From: Rhytidiadelphus loreus
Taxonomy: Eukaryota > Streptophyta > Bryopsida > Hypnales > Hylocomiaceae
DNA length: 64,000 bases
NCBI GenBank assembly: GCA_947034895.1
Contig: OX344762.1
Location: 79,540,981 to 79,604,980 of the forward strand
Reading direction: 5' to 3'
In this document: one piece after another, positions 58,379-64,000 of the stretch
How the letters are laid out: every line of letters begins with the position of its first letter
Numbering within the stretch: the stretch's first letter is position 1
The notes under the pieces: generated by a model
Told to the model about the DNA's origin: nothing
Databases searched by the model: none
Seen by the model: only the letters and a program-made list of their open reading frames with translations
Translations under genes and position numbers: made by a program

Positions 58379-60329
58379 TGCTCCTGGCTGTTCCTCTGCC
58401 CAACCACTCCAATTCCTCCAATTCCAAACCTCACAAGCTCCAAATGATCTCCTCGAACTCGAACCCAAGCTCGCTCCTCGATCGCAAGAGCAACCAAACC
58501 GTCGCGACTGATCCACCCAACTTCGATCTGGACTCCGTGAATCAAACCCTCGGATCAAACTCTGCACCAAGTACACCAAGTTGGACCCCGTGTAACAATT
58601 TGTGCCTCCTCCGTGAACCAATTTGCGTGCCCAATAAACCAATCTGCGCAATGCAGACTGAGAAGAGGTGTGGAAGATGTGAATTGCGGGGTGGAAGGCG
58701 TGTGATTTTATGTTGGCTGAAAACGTGAAGCGCGTTCAAGACTTGCAAGCTTCAATTGCGATGTTGAGAGTCGGGTAATGATGAATCTTGTGGGGAATCT
58801 CGGCATCGTCCATTAACTGTATTGGCAGCATATTCCGTAGATCGGAGGATCAGCTATTGGGGAGCAGCCTTGGCAGTTGGGGAGCTGCGCGGAACTTACG
58901 ACGCAGCTAACCGTTACGCAGTTACTGGTGTGAAAACAAATGTGGGTGGAGGGTGTGGATAATTTGAATCTTACAGGGGTTTGGATTTTAGGTATATCCT
59001 TGTGGCTTGTCAAGAGCATGCTCTCTTGAATTCATAAACATTTGTCAGCCAGAACTTCACTGATTTGTCCTAATATTGTGTGACACTAAATTATCAATGT
59101 CACACTATTTTCAATTATTACAGGTTAAAATATTATTGTATTGTACCAATTTCCACATAATTTTTTTTTTGTAGGAATGCTAATAGTCCCCCTCACTAAT
59201 AGGACAAACCATTGTCGTTGCTAGATAGGTATATGCTAATCAACCTATGGGTCATTCCTTATAAAGATTATTTGGGTACATGAAAACATATAGTATGTTT
59301 AGGTTCACGTACGGGTTATTTAAGTAAAAGTTACATAACTCTCAGTAGGAATAAGGTGGAGTTCAAAGTGACAATTATGAGTAAACTTGCCATTCACCGC
59401 ACACATCCAATAACCACACAACAATAGTTGCCAATTACCACATGCCAACCGCACACCAACCGCACGATGCAACTACCGATTCACTTGGGATGGAAGCATA
59501 ATTTTGTATCACCGTCCAATGACCGCACACCGTGCGGTCAACGGCTGCAAGAAAATTTTAATTAGTTTTCAACTTCATCACCTTTTAATTGCAATAAAAT
59601 TTGTACGAAGAATTTTTTTTTCATTTTGTTTGTTGAAGGTGAATCTAATCATGACATTTAATAATCACACCAAATTTCAAAACATATAAATCTCTATATT
59701 TATGAGGAAAAGAGTTTGAATTTTGTCCATGCGGTGATTGGCAAGTTTACTATAACTCTTTATAAGTTAAAAATTGTAGTTATTTGAAAAAATATTTGAA
59801 AATGTTCTTTACATATTTTAGAAGATTGATACCACAAATTGGCCATTGAACAATCTATGACAATGGTCTATTCATTTTCTAATTTTACAATGACACAATA
59901 ATTTCATTTACATCAAAATGCTTTAAATGCACTTTAAATTTGATAAGAATTGTTTTCACTTTTTATTCAAATTTTTACAAAAAAGTCTGAAAATTTTAAG
60001 ACCTGTAAGAAAACATGTGATTACATATCTGAAAAACAAATATGAAAAAATTCATAAATATAGAGTTGTAAAATAGGAGCATACAATGTCAATGAGTTTT
60101 GAAGTTTGAAAAGTGGTTATAAGCACATCATTTGACGTTTAATAGCTAATATTAAAAGTAATGAAACATATAGCTCTAGAAGTGATCATTTTCCATGCGA
60201 GAATGAATAAGTCAATAAGTGCATTGCTATTATTATTTGTTGTGGAGAGAATTGATGAACATTTTTGTCCTCGTTGATGTTGCAAGGTTAACACTAATAA
60301 TGTTGCCAAATTTGAGGTACTAGCAAAGC
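58379..60329. other. 5' region of the GDPD gene, then AT-rich intergenic
   Basis: 58379-58760 is GC-richer and probably leader and promoter. At about 59520-59538 lies the near-perfect palindrome GACCGCACACCGTGCGGTC, preceded by several CCGCACA words (59397-59470). Nothing else recognised. Confidence 0.4.
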
Positions 60330-60640
60330 TTATAGGCACCTATAACCTTAGTTCAATGGCTTTTGTGGCTTGATACATTGGTGTAGTGGGCATGAGTTCA
60401 AACCCAACTACGTTGGCGAGGTGCTTACCACCATAGTCCACCCAACTACCATGGGCGTGCAGTAACTACCTTGTCATTGCATAAGGACATGAGAATTTCT
60501 TGAGGGAAGAATTATAGGGTCTACTTCCTAACCAAGGCATCAAGGATGGAATGCGCCATCTAAGTCTATGAGACTTAGATAGTTGAGCCATTCCCAATAG
60601 ACACTTCATTCACGATGGTCTTTCACCAGTACAATGCACC
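60330..60640 (+). mobile_element. tRNA-derived SINE
   Basis: An A-box-like TAGTTCAATGG (60349-60359) fits TRGYNNARNGG, and a B-box-like GAGTTCAAACCC (60394-60405) fits GGTTCRANYCC, at the spacing of a tRNA-type RNA polymerase III promoter. The head does not fold as a functional tRNA, so this is a SINE or tRNA-related relic. The body continues about 200 bp without coding frame. The 3' limit is a guess. Confidence 0.55.
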
Positions 60641-62384
60641 ATTCAAGTGAAATAAAATGACAATATCCAAATTTTGTAATCCACACAAATTGGAATTAAA
60701 AAAATAAAAATGAAAATAGATGGCATGCCATTTAAAACAACTTTCAATTTTTTTTTTAATTATAAATTTTTGATTTACCAAAAAAATTCAGTTTTACTTA
60801 CTTTCCTTTCATTTGAGGATGTTGTAAAGATTTTGAATATTTAACGTTTTTTGATGCAGTAATTTTGTGTAATATAGTGTAATATCAGCAACCTAAAATC
60901 ATCCAACTCGATCTCATCTCACTGTCGGTGTTTTTTCTTTTGTCAGAAGTCAAGGAAAGAAGTCAAACAATGATACCTTAATTAAATATTGATCCTGGTT
61001 GAAATTATGAATGCATTCCATAATTCAGTATTTGAAAATCTTTCTACAGTAAGGAGACTATCCTTGTTGGCATCCAGGGTGGCTGCTAGGCTCGCCACGT
61101 ACAGTCACTTATCCACTCACTGCTGGCAGTGTTCCCATGTTCCCATTCTGCAGAAGAACTTGACTATTGACTTGGAAATCCTGCCCAATGAATGGCCCTC
61201 ATTTTGGTGTAGAGCAAATTTTGAAATTAAAATAAAACCTTACCGGAATTGCTAATTTTAGTATGCCTTTCTTGAGGGTAACAAGAAAATACACTACAAG
61301 AGGCTATATATCTCTTTGTGTAAGAGGCTATGAGATGCTCACTTTTCTAGTCAAGTAGCTATTAAAACTTAAATGATTTAATGGTAGCTTCATTTGATGC
61401 AAAGCCTTCTCAGTTGAGAGCCAATAGTGTTTCAAGAAAAGTATTTGTAATTTTCTATTGAAGTTTTTGTTCAAGGGGTACATTGCAAAACAATTGACTT
61501 TCTAATGTTAATTTCTAAGGTTCCATGCCCGGTTCCATGCTAGATTGGAGCTTTATAAACAATTAAATTGTGGCATGAAAAGATTCTAGCAAATAATCTC
61601 ATCTTCATTTGTACAAATCTTTCTTGCACTAAGTGATTGAAGTAGTCACATCACAAAAGAATAGATAATCTCTAAATAATTGTTTTTTTGAAACAATTAG
61701 ATGTACCTTGGTTCTTCATTTGGTACACCCTTAACTCAAAATTCAACTCTTGTAAACATTCACAAACCACTTAATGGATGTGGGATCCCTTAGGGGTAAG
61801 AACTCTTAGAGGTGAGCATCAAAAGCATTTAATCTAGGTGAGGAAATCACATTGCAAATCTTTTGCAAATTTTGCAAAGTAGCTATTGAGATAGACAAAT
61901 ATCACCTCTATTAAGATTCAATTATACAAAGTTCACAAATTGTGTAACATTATTCAACTAAGGTTTTTATTCCCAAGATTTAAATAAAAAATGCAAAATT
62001 TAATTTTCCATATGATAATGATTGAAGATTCAACAAACAAACTTTGGAGGTTAGAAAATTTGACTTTTATAGATTATAAAATTTTTAATTAGGTAAACCA
62101 ATAGCTACTTGCATCATGATTTGGCACATTTTAGATTTTTTTAAATGACTACAAGATTTATTGAAGCCCAAAAGTACCCATTAAGGATGCCAAAAAATAA
62201 ACTTTCAATGACACTTACTACTTCTAAAAGACAAAAAAAATAATTTTTTCATCCAAGTTTTAAGAGGATTTAGTTGAGTACTTTTGCAAAAAAATAGTGT
62301 TGGAGATTTTCTCTTTGTGATTTTTCTAACTTTTCAATATATGAAGATGGTTACCTCTAAAGGACAAGGCGTTCAAATTTTGAA
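60641..62384. other. AT-rich non-coding
   Basis: A slightly GC-richer block at 61050-61240 gives an 88-codon frame with no recognised content. Otherwise nothing. Confidence 0.4.
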
Positions 62385-62964
62385 CAATGGATCTCGGGGG
62401 GTTCATTTAGAGTGTCCATTAGAAACCATGTGCGAACAAAACTTTGGACCCCCCATATACTTTTTGAATTTTAAATAAAACAAAATTAAAAAAATATGAA
62501 TAGATTTTCCTACTTTGAAAGTTTATGTTGTGAATTATTGATATTTTTATTTGTTAATAATAATTAGTTACAAATTTTTGAAGTAAAAAGATACACTGTA
62601 AAACTAAAAAATAACTTTCAGACCCCTATATTATATAAGAAAAAATTGTTTAAAAAATGAACAAAAAATTTCTAAAAATAACTCATTATTGAAAGCTCAT
62701 TTTGAGTTGAATATTGACTCAATGGTCATCTAAATGTGTCCTCTATAATAATTTGAGTTGAAAAACATGCCATTTTAGTTAATTTTCAACCTCTTCTAGA
62801 AATCATTTCATATTTTATTTGAGTTGGGAATTTTGGCAATAGAAATCTATAGTCATTATTAAACAATGTTCAAAATTTTAGGTTGAAATTATAGTTTATT
62901 AGAAACCACTTGTTCGCACGTGGTTTGTTATAGTAGAACTAAGTGCACCACCCGAGCAATGAAT
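62385..62964. mobile_element. hAT-like TIR element copy 2, 8-bp target duplication
   Basis: The element (62393-62956, 564 bp) is flanked by CAATGGAT and CAATGAAT (7 of 8 bases). The TIR is about 47 bp: CTCGGG at the tip, AAACCA(T/C)GTGCGAACAA inside. The interior (62510-62900) matches copy 1 (41200-41620) closely in the same orientation, for example AATAATTAGTTA-CAAATTTTTGAAG, AGATACACTGTAAA, CTATATTATATAAGAAAAA and AACATGCCATTTTAGTT. No transposase. Confidence 0.75.
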
Positions 62965-64000
62965 GCAAACACATCCTAAGCACACAAAAATGCTTTTCTT
63001 CATCTATCATTTTTATTGAAGATTCTTATGTTCATTCTATAACATTTATATGGTAGAGATTCTGAAAATTTTGCATTGCAAATATTCTTTAGTTTAAAGG
63101 ATACTTGTAGTTTTAACCTCAAAAAATAAATTTTTTGATTCCAAAAATGCTCCTTCAAAAATGACTTGAATAAATAAAATAAAATAAAATAAAAATCTTC
63201 AAAAATCACTATATTAAAACTTAACATTATGAACTTAAGAGAAAAAAAATCTTCTAAAAATCACAAATAATCAATCTATAATTAATTTTTGAAGGAATTT
63301 TCAATTCTTAGCTTCAAACATAATTGAAAATTTTGGTTTGTATGCTAGTTGATTTGGCCATATGGATATGATCTATAGATTATATTTTACAACTATTGTT
63401 TAAGAGTCATCATTCAATTATTGTTCTAAGTTGCATTTTATAATACATCTCTACAATTTTGGAAATTTGGATTATCATCTAGTTCTTTATGGGATAATTG
63501 ACAGATCACCATGCACTATATTTTAGAAACTTCAAGTTGTTTTTTCTTGATGTGAATTTGAGCTATAAATAATTTTTTTAAATTTTGAGCCCAACTAATG
63601 AAATGAAATTAATGAAGTGCAATTTCTACTTCATCTTGAAAATTTTCCTAAAATTGAAAATTTTATTACAAATTGAACTTTGAATCTAAAACTATGCACT
63701 AATCATTTTTTAATCATAAAAAAACACATAAATTGTTTTACTCCATGGTATTCTAAAGTATTCCATAATACATCTTTGGAGAATATTTTAATTTTTTGAC
63801 CTAATTTGGTATTTGATATGAATTTTTTTCACTTTTTCCTTAAAAAATCATAGCCAAAATTTCACAAATGAAGTGACATTTTTATAACTTAAAGAAGGTT
63901 TGTGATTTCATATTTGAAAATAAGATACACAACATCATTAATCCAAAAAAGACAAACTAGGAAATGAACCCAAATTCAAACCTTTTTTTAAACAAAGATA
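62965..64000. other. AT-rich non-coding to the window edge
   Basis: Nothing recognised. Very AT-rich with homopolymer runs. Confidence 0.4.

Noticed and set aside
60349..60405. Functional tRNA gene
   Set aside because: A and B boxes are present, but the sequence does not fold with a proper acceptor stem and anticodon arm, so a SINE head is the better reading.
60989..61255. 88-codon frame with LASRVAARLATYSHLSTH
   Set aside because: Short, isolated, no splice sites that extend it and no recognised family.
1..64000. CRISPR array, operon or prokaryotic system
   Set aside because: Spliced plant-type genes and eukaryotic transposons throughout; the tandem repeats present are adjacent satellites without unique spacers.

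Overview
The window looks like nuclear DNA from a green plant. It is AT-rich, most genes are split by GT-AG introns, and it carries remnants of many repeat and transposon types. The recognised proteins have plant-type architectures: a half-size ABCA transporter, a GDPD1-like glycerophosphodiesterase and a very small plant-type J-protein. One gene resembles the ciliary protein CFAP119/CCDC189, which points to a lineage with flagellated gametes (bryophyte, lycophyte, fern or a streptophyte alga) rather than a flowering plant. The species is not identified. All families were recognised by eye; no database search was possible.

Layout. 1-2.6 kb: an eroded Ty1-copia RNase H end and three small terminal-inverted-repeat (TIR) elements. 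3.8-6.0 kb: five-exon J-protein gene (+). 7.1-9.1 kb: weak minus-strand exons and a rearranged partial copy of the J-protein gene. 9.8-17.4 kb: 18-exon ABCA transporter (-), whose frame closes across all joins. 18.5-31 kb: gene-free repeats, including tandem units of about 240 bp, a CACTA-type element holding a palindrome of about 1 kb, and further TIR elements. 31.2-36.5 kb: a divergent pair, the CFAP119-like gene (-) and a cyclophilin (+). 36.5-50 kb: gene-free, with a copia remnant and several TIR families. 50.2-52.6 kb: small uncertain reading frames. 52.8-58.4 kb: two lipid-phosphate hydrolases on the minus strand, a PAP2 phosphatase and a GDPD. 58.4-64 kb: a tRNA-derived SINE and a second copy of a TIR element whose relative lies at 41 kb.

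The genes do not form an operon-like pathway. The two lipid-phosphate enzymes are neighbours on one strand and could both act in membrane lipid turnover, but that is only suggestive. The most noteworthy material is mobile: three elements flanked by TTAA-type targets with CCCYTT-like ends (piggyBac-like), two related elements with 8-bp target duplications (hAT-like), and the CACTA-type element, for which a related unoccupied site lies about 6 kb away in the same window.
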